Below are positions 51,212 through 60,000 of a stretch of DNA of 64,000 nucleotides, in pieces; the stretch's first letter is position 1, and every line of letters begins with the position of its first letter. Under the pieces are notes generated by a model that did not search any database, was not told the origin of the DNA, and saw only the letters and a program-made list of their open reading frames with translations. Both the position numbers and the translations under genes were made by a program. This DNA is from Macquaria australasica. Taxonomy: Eukaryota; Chordata; Actinopteri; Centrarchiformes; Percichthyidae. The stretch covers positions 2,418,001 to 2,482,000 of the forward strand of contig SEMN01000016.1 of the NCBI GenBank assembly GCA_005408345.1, read 5' to 3'.

Positions 51212-54200
51212 GTTGGGAGAGCAGAGACTTATAGCCAGGGGGAAATCCAGCACCCTTCTAGGTTGACCTAGTTCTGGCAGAGTGATTCACCCCTATCCAT
51301 TCACAAGCCCCAATCCACTCCACTGTGTTCTTTTCCTTTTTCTCCCACTTCCACCAAAACAACCCCCTAAAAGAGCTCACTTACGTCACAGGGACTACAT
51401 CTGACTGCAGAGTTTCAGAAAAAGAAGCAAAACTCCGCCACAAGCCCAGAGAACAAAGATATACTGCCACAGGCCTGTGTGAAAGTAACGACTTAATTAC
51501 GAGGTTCTCCCTCTTGCAAATTGAGTCCCTATAGATCTCCTTATTTCAAAGTAAGATCACACTTGCTGTGCGGAGTAAGCTCCAGGGACACAGAAGGTGT
51601 TGTTATGTCCTTTTTTCACACATTTTAAATACCCAGCGAGCGCAAAAATAAAAAGCTCAGGTTTTATGAAACGTGTTTTCTAGTCAGAATTTTCTCTGAT
51701 AAAGGCATGCATTTCCCAACACCATGGTGCACCGCCAGGACACTCAACTCAAAAAGGCTCAACTGTGTCTGATGTCCTCATTTTAAAACTTAAGTTTGTC
51801 TTTCAAAATGGCTGCAGAAAGATTTCGATGTCGTGTTGCACTTCTCAGAATCTCCTCATAACATCCTCAAATACACAATTTTAGCGGTTTTCAATTGCCT
51901 TTACCATGACAAATAAGAAATAGGTGCAGGTAGGGCTGCAACTTACAATTATTTTCATGATTAATTAATCTCCCTATTTTTCATAAAATGCCATAAAATA
52001 GTAAAAAAAACTCCCGTCAGAGGTTCCTAAAGCTCTGGGATGAGATATTCAAACTGCTTTGTTTTGTCCGACTAACAGTCAAACTATTATGAAAGATAAA
52101 AAGCAAATATTTACATTTGTGAATCTGGAACTACTGAATTTGGGGCATTTTTGCTTTAAAAAGTGACTTCAAAATGATGAAACAAAATTATTGCCATTCA
52201 TTTTCTGTTGATTGACTAATTGATCTCAGCTCTACATGCGGGCCTCGAGGCTTATTCCATGTAATATAGCCTGAAATGGGTAATATAATGCATTTTAAAA
52301 TAATAATGTCATGGTAAAATAAATCAATCTACATTTAAATGTAACCATTTTGTATATTAAATACTTCTCAAAGTGGCCTTAGAGACTCAGATTTAATACA
52401 TCATTAAACATAAACAGACACTGAGAAAAGCAGAAGAGCTAATTGGACCATCTTGACAACGACTAACCTCTGGAGGGATGCAAATGTCTACTCTCTCACC
52501 TTTAGTGGTCTCGCTCTCCCTCACCAAGAAGGTTCCTCGTCTGTTCTGTAAGTTCAAAAGGAGCCTCTCTGAGTCACGCCGAGTGATCTTCCCAAAATAC
52601 CACCTGCCAAAGTGGGCCACAGAGAATGAGATCAGTAAGAAGCTACTACTGAGCATCTGGAGCTGGCAGGCAGAAATACTTTTTGACTGGAAATATAGAA
52701 GACTGTACTGGGTGGTATATCGAAAAACATCGTCTCTGTACTCTTTATCTTAGCTTGTAGAAGTAGATATAGCATAGAGAATAAAGGTAAAGAAGGCTTT
52801 GCACTAGGAAAGGCCTTAAATCTCTACAGGAAAAAAAAAAAAACAGCAAAAGAAACTGCAAGAGTGAAACAATGAGAGGATAATGTACTCTTCTGCTTGG
52901 ATGGAGTCGGACGGAGCCACATAGTTGCTGGGGATATAACCACTCTCGCCTGTCGTCAGGGAACGAGCGAGCCACCAGTCCCCTTCTCTGTGACGGAGAG
53001 AGAGAGACAGACAGAGAGCAAGAGAGTTAACCATAAACAGAAAACTGGCTGAGGCAACCAGAACATTTCTTGGTTTAAAGAGTTTATTTCCAATTAAGAG
53101 ACATTATATTTGATGGAGGAAGAACACTTAAAGAATAACAATGGTGTTAGTCTATATTTTTTTGTCAAAAAATGCCATGAAAAGACCAAATCCAACAATG
53201 CGACTCCTCTACCCTGTCTGTGGCTCTCAGCCCCAAACCCTTTGATTCCTACTGAAGATGTAAATCTTAAAAAAAAAAAAAAAAGTCAAATATATAGTCT
53301 CATTAAAAAAAAAAGGATAAATGATTTCCTAAAACAGCTGGGGACTGTAGTTTTTAGCAAACAGGAGTGCATTATGCATTCGTTAGGGACTATTTTCAGC
53401 TGCAGATGAATACATTTTGTAAGCTAGAGCGTATGTATGGGCCAAGGAAGGTGCATAATGAAGGAACATATTAACCAGTGCAACAGTGCGGCTCATTTAT
53501 GTGTTTTTAATAGATTTTGGACAACAATTAAGGTCTACGACACAGAGGAATAAGCTTTGACCACACAGACAATACCTGTCAATTTGTTGCCAATTAAAAA
53601 ATATAGAACATTACCAGACTCAGCCATTAAATATTACAGTATCTGCACCACAGGATGCTTCAGGTTGTGTCTTAGTAAGAAAGTTTACTTCTGACACAAG
53701 TTGAAGCTTCCACATTGTTTGACTGACAATCCATAATGTTCTTTACAAAGCACATATGAAAACTAAAGATTGAGGTTTTTAAAAAAAATACACATCTCAT
53801 CCCACACCTAAGTGCACAGAGTGAGAAAGAAAAACACATTGTTAAGAGAGGAAATAGACACACAGGCAACCTTTTGTTCTACTTGTAGTCCCTCAGTTTA
53901 CATTTTAGACCTTTAACTCCTGCTCTATAACCAGAGATATACATTATGTTACCTACCAAGCAAGTTAGAGCACCAAATCTCTCTATATCTTTAATATTTA
54001 CTAATTCAATGCAGTTACACTAAGAGCGTGATCAGAAAAATCCGTGCGGCAGCAAAGGGACTGTGAACAAAAGGTTGCGTGAGATTTTTATTGCATTAAG
54101 TAGTACTGACCTGAAGCTGTACTTTTTCCTAGGAGAAACCATGAAGCACGAGAAAGAAAGAGAGGGAGAGATAACAGACACAGCAGACACATCAAAACAC

Positions 54201-55112
54201 AGCGAGGAGACACAGCAAGGCAAGCAGCACAGCACAGACAGATAGCAGAGGAGCCGAATGTGCTGTGGTACTACACAGTGGGGTTGCACGAGCTGCAGTG
54301 TTTTTAAAGTTTTAAAGTTCCACTTTCTATTTCGGCGCAGTTTGTAAAATTTTTAATGATTCTACAATAGAGGATTGTGGAAATCCATAAATGATCATAT
54401 CCTCATATCATGTGGGATTTCTGGACTCACTTTATAGTCTCACAGATACAATCTCACCACTTTTAATTCAGTATTTGCATTAAAAATCTTTATAAAAACT
54501 CCCAAATACTGTTTTCTAATGGAGATATTGGAACTGTTTCATTGTGCAATATTAATCGAGCATGAATTTAATATATTTGTCAGCCCTACTATGTAGTGCC
54601 AGACTATAGATAAAGAACAGCAGACCAGACTTATGGCAGGAAGTCGTGGAAAAAGTTCATAGGAAAAAGAAAACAAAAAACATTGTTCTGATTTTCAGCA
54701 CCTGTGTGGGAAATTTCCTCCAGATGCTTTTACTTGGAAACAGCAGCTTTTAAAAAACACAAAGCATTTTTCACTTGCTAACACTGAAATCTACATTCTG
54801 TTCCTTCCATTTAAAATCACACCACAACACGGGAAAATAGGCCTTATCAGGAATGTGAGTGTGGATCTTGCCATAACAGGCTCTCTCTAAAGCATCTTAA
54901 AGATGATAGCCCAGGAGGAACAGAATGCATTAGTAAAGTGCCGTTCTGCTCTGTTTTAGTCAACAGATGGAGAGGATCAGACTCTGCTGTCTGCATCGCT
55001 CCACAGTTACCAGCTCCGACTGTGTTCATTCATATACACATTTGACGGCACTCATAAATCACATGCACGTCTACAAATCTGTTCATTTAGATTTTTGTAA
55101 AGTTGTGGCATC

Positions 55113-55143
<31 letters not shown>

Positions 55144-56997
55144 TGACGGTTGATGCTTACGTGTTGTTGACAATCTGCAGCCTGTCGCCTTTCCTAAAGG
55201 TCAAATCGGACGCCGTCCGTGACTCATAGTCATATAGCGCCACAAATGTAGTAACACCTCCTGCAAAAAACAGCACACACACACAGAGAAATACACATTT
55301 AGGGAACAATGTAATTAAAGACAATGGTACTTCCCTTTAAGCCCTATTCACATTCACTTACATAATCTAACTTCAGTAATACATGATGATAATTTGCTCC
55401 ATCCACTGTAAAGCTATAAATCTTAAGTTATTTTGCCCCCGTTCCATATCTGTACAAAACAATTTACCAAGGCCTAATGAGAAATATCGACATTCAGGCT
55501 GCTTGTGACCGATGGTCCGTGAAGGACAAAGCCATCATACCGATGGGTTTCTATTTCCTGTGTAGCGTTCTACCCCCCTTTTAATGAACCTGTGATCTAA
55601 ACCTGGGAGCTCTCCAGCCAATCATCGATTGGCTCATTAGATGCGCGGGAGGAGGCGGCCAGCAGTGCCGTTCCTGATACACCAGCAGCCCTCCGCTCTC
55701 TGGATGGAACAACATTAAACTAACCATCTGGCCGGTCTAGACACATTACAGCTTAATGTCAAGTGAAATCTGGACAGTGTTCAAAGTCAAAGAGAAAGTT
55801 TTAAGTCTGTTTGACAGCTGATGGTGGGAAAAGGAAACAGTTTTCAAATATTTGTATGGTCACATATGACACTGTGAATCAGTTCTCAGATGTGTTTTTT
55901 TCTCAGGATTTTTGTGATCTCAAACTGAAAGCAAGTCTGTGGGCTGATTCAGAGACAAGTCACAGTTCTCATCAAATCTTATTAAATCTGCAGTTCTCAG
56001 CTTCACAGCTTTATTCACACTAAAAATTAGCATCTCTTCATTGTAGACTATTTTGTGCATTCTCCGGTCATTGTGCATGCAAGATTACTTAGCTATACTG
56101 TGTCACGCACATTAAAGCAATATTTAATGGGAAATATGTTTATTTGCTTTCTTGCCGCGAGTCAGATTAGAAGATCGATACCACTCTCATATCCGTTCAA
56201 TATGAAGCCACAGTCAAGAAATAGTTAGCTTAGCACAAAGACTGGCAACGGGGAAACAACAAAATCTGCCTACCAGCACCTCTAAAACTCACTAATTTAT
56301 ACGGGGGGTTAGGCACAGGACCGTTTCTCGGCCAGGCGCAAAGACTCCTGGAAGTCGCGGCCAAGAAATAAAAGTGCAACTTTTGGACTATTGGACAGAG
56401 CCAGGCTAGCCGTTCCCCCCCCCCCGTTTCCAGTCTTTATGCTAAGGTAAGCTAACCAGCTGCTGGCTGTTGCATATCATATTGAACTCATTTAAGTCTC
56501 AGCAAGAAAGCCAATAAGCTTATTTTCCCATGTCCCACTTTTCTTTTTCTTTTTTTTACTGCTTTAAAACTGTTGACAAAATGACAGGTAGTTTGGGTCA
56601 CTACCTGAAACAAATAACTCAAGAATAAAACCTTATTTAGTAGCATTTGTTATTTAACTGAACTATTTCCAGTAATCAGTAATATTCTGCAGTATTTCCA
56701 CACCTAACCAATCTGTTGCCTACCTGACAGAGGTCCTCTCTGAGGCGAGGTGATGGTGCCTGTGTGGTCCACGCCTCCAAAGAGAGCCAGCTCAGGAGTG
56801 TTTGTTGGGGCGTGCTGGTGCTGCCCTTGGTGCCCCCGCCTACCTGTCCCGACTGCAGGGCTCCTGTTAGGGGTTTGGGTCTGCTGGGCGGGGCCCAGGT
56901 GGTGGAAGTGCCCGCTGTCTGAGCCTGTGCCGATGGTGCCGTCCAGGCTCATGGAGCGCTGGCCGGGCTCCTTAGGCTTGCTCTTGCCCGCCCCCAT
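47281..56997 (-). CDS. src: Src tyrosine kinase, complete coding region over 11 exons
   Basis: Non-receptor tyrosine kinase that phosphorylates tyrosines on adhesion, cytoskeletal and receptor-signalling proteins at the inner plasma membrane. Joining 56997-56724, 55260-55161, 52987-52889, 52603-52500, 50109-49960, 49833-49678, 49272-49093, 48762-48686, 48600-48447, 48266-48135 and 47489-47281 gives 1635 nt, 544 residues plus stop, with GT/AG at every junction. Layout: myristoylation/SH4 1-19 (Gly2), unique region to ~91, SH3 ~92-153 (ALYDY 99-103, WW 129-130), SH2 ~159-256 (FLVRES, Arg186), kinase ~278-531 (GQGCFG 285-290, Lys306, Glu321, gatekeeper Thr349, HRD Asp397, DFG Asp415, activation-loop Tyr427), inhibitory tail Tyr538. 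Human SRC is 536 residues; all eight extra residues are in the first coding exon. The tail EPQYQPGENL and the N-terminal MG-x-x-KSKPK identify SRC rather than YES or FYN. No key residue is missing. Confidence 0.97.
47490..48134 (-). other. src intron 10 with family H repeat
   Basis: Contains a family H copy at 47697-48023, leaving only short flanks to each exon. Confidence 0.9.
47697..48023. repeat. family H interspersed repeat, copy 1
   Basis: Starts 'agggctgcaactaatgatta' and ends '...attatttcagctct', weak inverse ends, with internal 'ataatcgattaatc' and 'agcaaaaatgcca'-type blocks. Related copies are at 51932-52233, 57101-57464 and 63605-63920. Confidence 0.8.
48135..48266 (-). CDS. src: src coding exon 10 (P+1 loop and APE region)
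   Basis: 132 bp, residues 432-475. Acceptor CCTCAG|GA, donor CCAG|gtgagt. Encodes GAKFPIKWTAPEAALYGRF, with the APE motif and the SDVWSFG segment of the kinase C-lobe. Confidence 0.98.
48267..48446 (-). other. src intron 9
   Basis: 180-bp AT-rich intron without repeats. Confidence 0.95.
48447..48600 (-). CDS. src: src coding exon 9 (catalytic and activation loops)
   Basis: 154 bp, residues 381-431. Acceptor CTTCCAG|AT, donor ACAGG|gtaagt. Contains HRDLRAAN (Asp397), VADFGLAR (Asp415) and the activation-loop Tyr427 in NEYTARQ, the autophosphorylation site. Confidence 0.98.
48686..48762 (-). CDS. src: src coding exon 8
   Basis: 77 bp, residues 355-380, the hinge/alpha-D and alpha-E start (SLLDFLKGEAGKLLRLPQLVD). 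Acceptor CTCACAG|GT, donor GCTCAG|gtaaaa. Confidence 0.97.
49093..49272 (-). CDS. src: src coding exon 7 (kinase N-lobe)
   Basis: 180 bp, residues 295-354. Acceptor TGACAG|GC, donor CAAG|gtaatt. Holds ATP-binding Lys306 (VAIKTLK), alpha-C Glu321 and the gatekeeper Thr349 in YIVTEYM. The residue before the exon end is Gln354, where human SRC has Lys. Confidence 0.98.
49273..49677 (-). other. src intron 6 with family G repeat
   Basis: About half the intron is the family G copy at 49355-49556. Confidence 0.9.
49355..49556 (+). repeat. family G interspersed repeat, copy 2
   Basis: Starts 'ttaaagggatagtttgacattttggga'; contains 'tagcttagcttagcataaagactg', 'cctaccagcacctctaaagctcactaatt' and 'aatctgtacaaaaa'. 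It has lost the inverse half seen in the copy at 56112-56475. Confidence 0.8.
49678..49833 (-). CDS. src: src coding exon 6 (SH2 end, linker, glycine loop)
   Basis: 156 bp, residues 243-294. Acceptor TTTTCAG|AG, donor GATGG|gtaaga. Covers the end of SH2 (HSDGLCHALSDVCP), the SH2-kinase linker with Trp271 (the human Trp263 position), and GQGCFG. Confidence 0.97.
49960..50109 (-). CDS. src: src coding exon 5 (SH2, second part)
   Basis: 150 bp, residues 193-242. Acceptor TTCACAG|GA, donor CGCA|gtgagt. Encodes [32 protein letters not shown] and the FHYR end, where human SRC reads AYYS. Confidence 0.97.
51180..51213. repeat. (TG)n microsatellite in src intron 4
   Basis: GT array with one TTT interruption. 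Confidence 0.95.
51932..52233. repeat. family H interspersed repeat, copy 2
   Basis: Begins 'agggctgcaacttacaattattttcatgattaa' and ends 'ttgatctcagctct'; collinear with the copy in intron 10. Confidence 0.8.
52500..52603 (-). CDS. src: src coding exon 4 (SH2, first part)
   Basis: 104 bp, residues 158-192. Acceptor TTGGCAG|GT, donor TAAAG|gtgaga. Encodes WYFGKITRRDSERLLLN and FLVRES, with phosphotyrosine-binding Arg186. Confidence 0.98.
52604..52888 (-). other. src intron 3
   Basis: 285-bp intron with a short A-run; no repeat copy. Confidence 0.95.
52889..52987 (-). CDS. src: src coding exon 3 (SH3, second part)
   Basis: 99 bp, residues 125-157. Acceptor CCGTCACAG|AG, donor AAGA|gtacat. 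Encodes EGDWWLARSLTTGESGYIPSNYVAPSD, starting immediately after the n-Src loop, so alternative exons in intron 2 would lengthen that loop. Confidence 0.98.
53323..53580 (+). repeat. interspersed repeat family F, copy 2
   Basis: Collinear with 29549-29820, including 'cctaaaacagctgggg', 'gggactattttcagctgcag' and 'cacagaggaataag'. Confidence 0.75.
54111..54128 (-). CDS. src: putative N1-type neuronal microexon of src
   Basis: On the minus strand an 18-nt segment is preceded by ...tttctcctAG and followed by CAG|GTcagt. The phase fits the intron: two bases of codon 125 come from exon 2 and one base is supplied here, giving Thr then KKYSFR, with the final Arg completed by exon 3. The result is VNNT-KKYSFR-EGDWW. 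In mammals the neuronal N1 exon is also 18 nt, sits in the same intron at the same phase, and inserts RKVDVR into the SH3 n-Src loop, altering SH3 ligand binding and raising activity. Similarity is two basic residues at the start and a final Arg. The upstream tract (54129-54262) is AG-free and CU/UGC-rich. No exact Rbfox TGCATG motif was found nearby on the minus strand. It is unproven without transcript data. Confidence 0.68.
54129..54262 (-). promoter_or_regulatory. AG-exclusion zone and CU-rich splicing tract before microexon
   Basis: Apart from the acceptor itself, no AG dinucleotide occurs on the minus strand for 132 nt (54131-54262). The proximal part is strongly pyrimidine-rich (ctctccctctctttctttctc, 54150-54170) with CUCUC/UCUUU motifs of the type bound by PTB proteins. 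UGC trinucleotides occur at about -20 and repeatedly farther upstream, the motif type used by SRRM4/nSR100. This is characteristic of regulated neural microexons. Confidence 0.6.
55113..55139. repeat. (AG)n microsatellite in src intron 2
   Basis: About 27 bp; on the transcribed strand it is a (CT)n run just 22 nt downstream of the exon 2 donor. Confidence 0.95.
55161..55260 (-). CDS. src: src coding exon 2 (SH3, first part)
   Basis: 100 bp, residues 92-124 plus two bases. Acceptor TTTGCAG|GA, donor ACAC|gtaagc. Encodes GGVTTFVALYDYESRTASDLTFRKGDRLQIVNN. Ala99-Tyr103 is the ALYDY motif that lines the polyproline-binding face. Confidence 0.98.
55261..56723 (-). other. src intron 1 (between coding exons 1 and 2)
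   Basis: 1.46 kb. Contains the family G copy at 56112-56475; the rest is unique, with no alternative exon evident. Confidence 0.9.
56112..56475. repeat. family G repeat, copy 3 (foldback)
   Basis: Left half reads 'gaagatcgataccactctcat', 'tagcttagcacaaagactgg'; right half carries the same motifs inverted ('gttagcttaccttagcataaagactgg' on the minus strand). It is therefore a palindromic element with a 12-C run at 56415-56426 in its spacer side. Confidence 0.8.
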
Positions 56998-57005
56998 GTG
57001 CAGAC
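56724..57005 (-). CDS. src: src coding exon 1 (SH4 and unique region)
   Basis: Acceptor CTTCCCAG at 57006-57013, then 8 nt of 5' UTR, ATG at 56997-56995, and 91 codons plus one base; donor CAG|gtaggc. This ATG is chosen because MGAGKSKPK is the canonical N-myristoylation/SH4 start. An in-frame upstream Met at 57081 lies in the intron, beyond the acceptor. The unique region (about 20-84) is rich in Gly, His, Gln and Thr/Pro. Ser17 is present, but the basic RRRS of mammals reads RSMS. It ends with the conserved FGG and TSPQRGPLSG. Confidence 0.93.
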
Positions 57006-60000
57006 CTGGGAAGAGAGCCAATGATGAGTAAGAGTGCAGTACTTTAAGTCCCAACAGGGATTTCTGGGTTGTCAGCTCCATTTCTTGTTATATGCCACAT
57101 AGGACTGAAACGATTAATCAATTAGTCAATCGACAGAAAAATTACTATTTTAATAATCGATTCATTGATTAAACAATCAAAATAATCTTTTTTTTTTTTT
57201 TAAAAAGGAAAAACACCTATCATCCTCTGGTTTAGTTTCTCCAATGTGAAGATTTGCTGCTTTTCTGTTTTATATTATAAACTAAATATCTGTAAGTTTG
57301 GACTGTTGGTCAGACAAAACAAGACATTTAACGACATCAGCCTGGCCTCTGGGGACAGGCGTTTTTCACTATTTTCTGGCATTATACAGACTAAATAATT
57401 ATTCGATTAATTATAAAAATCGACAGATTAATCAATAATGAAAATAATTCTTAGATGAAGCCCTAATGCCAAATTCATATACTTTTCTTCCAATAAAATG
57501 TGGTTCTACATTTTGGGAAAACTCAGCTAACCTCTGCAATCATATCAAACTCAGGTCTACTTTCATCCTGGCAGCTGTAACGTGGCTTAGAAGAGGGCAT
57601 GTGGATGTCAGTCTACTTTTAAACTCGTATTAATATTGAAATCAAGACTGAGCCCCACACATCCTGTTTCATGAGGAAACATGAGGCCAAACCACCATAA
57701 AAAAAAAATTGAAATAAGAAGCTTGAATATTTGTAAAACAGTGTTCATTTAAATACACGTTAAGTAAATACTGTCATTTCAGGCTGGGCTCAAATTAAGT
57801 ATCAATTCTACATAACTACTGTTTTAATCCATCCTGACAGGAAATGAAAGCTGTTGTTGAAAAAAAAATAAAAAACTCCAATTCATTCAGGAACTGACCC
57901 TGTTTCAGTTTCTTTTCATTCACCTTTCTCAAACTAAAATTCCTCTTAGCAGTGTGTGCTGCGAGTGTCACATTCATCTTTGCTCACCTAATCCACCACA
58001 GAGTATCCTTGGAGCTGTTCCAGGTTCAGTTAGAACTGTTTAGCATGCAAATACTCTGCGAACGCGACACCTTGCAACAGTCAACACGCATACATTCAAG
58101 GTCACTCCTATCTGTTGATTCAATCTGTTCTGAATCAATAAGCATCTACAAGGAAAATAAAGCTTCAAACAAAGAATCAGAGGGCTGCAATGAAACCGAG
58201 GGCTAAAACTGGTGAGTTGACAAGGACAGAAACAGTTTCACCTCCAACAGGTAATTATACTGCTGATTCTCCTTTACATCCTGATGCCCGATACATCTAT
58301 TATGGCCTGATAAATGCAACAAGATCGCACTGTCATCATGAGTGCAGACACAGACAAACATGCTCAGACACTCAAGTGCACCCACAGAAAAAGTTCATAC
58401 ACAAAGTCCAATCCACCCCTCGAGTCATTGCAGAGTGACTCACTGTGAGACCGGCTATTTCAGGCCAGCTGAAACAGAGACAGTCATACACACATGAAAC
58501 AGCCTTGTTCCTTTGTGAATAGAGGCTCTCTCAGTTCCAGACAGAGTGTGTGCGCCGAGTGTGTAGGGGTGTGTGTGTTTATGTGCATGAGCAGCTGCTC
58601 CTTGGTCTCTGGGAAACGAGGCTCTATTGCACACCAACACCCAGCCACAGTTGCGTCTCACATCCTTTTTCCAACACATGCATGCGTTTCCAGCACACTT
58701 GTTTGATAGATGGGACAGAGAGGGTTATTAACAGACAAGGAGGAAGAAACTGGCGGTGGCTGTAAAAAGAACGTGTAGGTGGTTGTTGTATACTGCGCGG
58801 ACAGCTGAGGCTTAGTGGGAGTTTTAAGTGTAATGTGCGAGCATAACATAATTACACAGGTATGGGAATTTGCAAAGATATGGAAGGATCTCACTTTGGA
58901 GATGTGTGGGCATGCAGGCTTCTGAGTGTGCACGAGCGTGAGCGATTTCAAGCACACACGTACAGTCATGCGAGCTTTGATTCAACTCTTGCCAGCATGT
59001 AATCTGGCGCACTGGTGGGTTAACGTATCCCATGGTGCAACACTGAGTCACACAGAGATAGGCCCATAGGCCTGCAGGAAAAGTGGACAGGACTGTGTGA
59101 ATTGTGTGAAGAGTAAACAAGTAAACTGCTTGATTTGGCCAGCTAGTCCGGATATCAGTAATGGACTTTGTGGCCAGCTGCTACAGCCTCGAACACCTAC
59201 CAGCACACCGAGTATCAGAAACACTCAGATGTTTAAAGGACAAAACGTAAGCAGAATGGGCAGACAGGACCGCGATTAACCCCAGTCTTAGCAGATTTTA
59301 AACAATAATGGAGGCGCTTATGCAACAGATATATTTAGCAGTCCACGTAGTCAATATTTGCAAGCAAGCAGATACTTGAGGTGCTTGAATCCACGCCAAA
59401 ACTACTGCGAAATTATCGTCTTGAAAGAGCCAGTGCTACTTAACAACTAATCGATGATATGTATTTTAAGATGGACTTTACCTTTAAGCATCAAACTGCA
59501 ACAACTTCACATGCTCCTGTTCTACACATGGCTTACAATACACAAAAAGCTGATTTCTTACTGAAGGTCAACTTACTTCAGCTTGACCCTCAGTGAACAC
59601 AGAGGAGAGGTTTTCCAGAAAGGTTTCTCAAGCTCTGGTTGGGGATTTCAGTCCCGACTCCTGTCATCAATGGTCCAAAGCTTGAGCACCTGAACTACAG
59701 ATGGGTCACTACGTCTGCTGAGGTGACGATATATGGATGCGTAAAAATACTGTAATACTAGTGTTGAAAGTAGACTTAAGAGCAGAGTAGTTCCAGCTTC
59801 CATCTAATTCGTATATACCACAGGGAATTTAGACACAGCTAACATCTTACTCATGGACAGTTCAGCAGAACAAGTACCTGACAGAACGGGACATTTTAAC
59901 CCTAATCCTCTTGGTTGAAGGAAAGTCGAGTCGATTTCGAAAACTGACTAATCATCAGGTTTAAGCACACACTGATGAGGGAAGGTAATGATCCTCAACC

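Larger units (their letters stand above)
50110..52499 (-). other. src intron 4
   Basis: 2.4 kb. Contains a GT microsatellite (51180-51213) and a family H copy (51932-52233). 50560-51060 and 51240-51700 look unique. No alternative exon is evident. Confidence 0.85.
52988..55160 (-). other. src intron 2 (n-Src loop intron)
   Basis: 2.2 kb intron interrupting codon 125 after two bases. It contains the putative N1-type microexon (54111-54128), a family F repeat (53323-53580) and a GA array (55113-55139). Confidence 0.95.

Noticed and set aside
56750..57031. 93-codon plus-strand reading frame antisense to src exon 1
   Set aside because: Shadow frame of a GC-rich coding exon; no independent evidence.
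56998..57081. N-terminal extension of Src from an upstream in-frame ATG at 57081
   Set aside because: It crosses a good splice acceptor (57006-57007) and the extension is intronic. The canonical myristoylation start is the ATG at 56995-56997.
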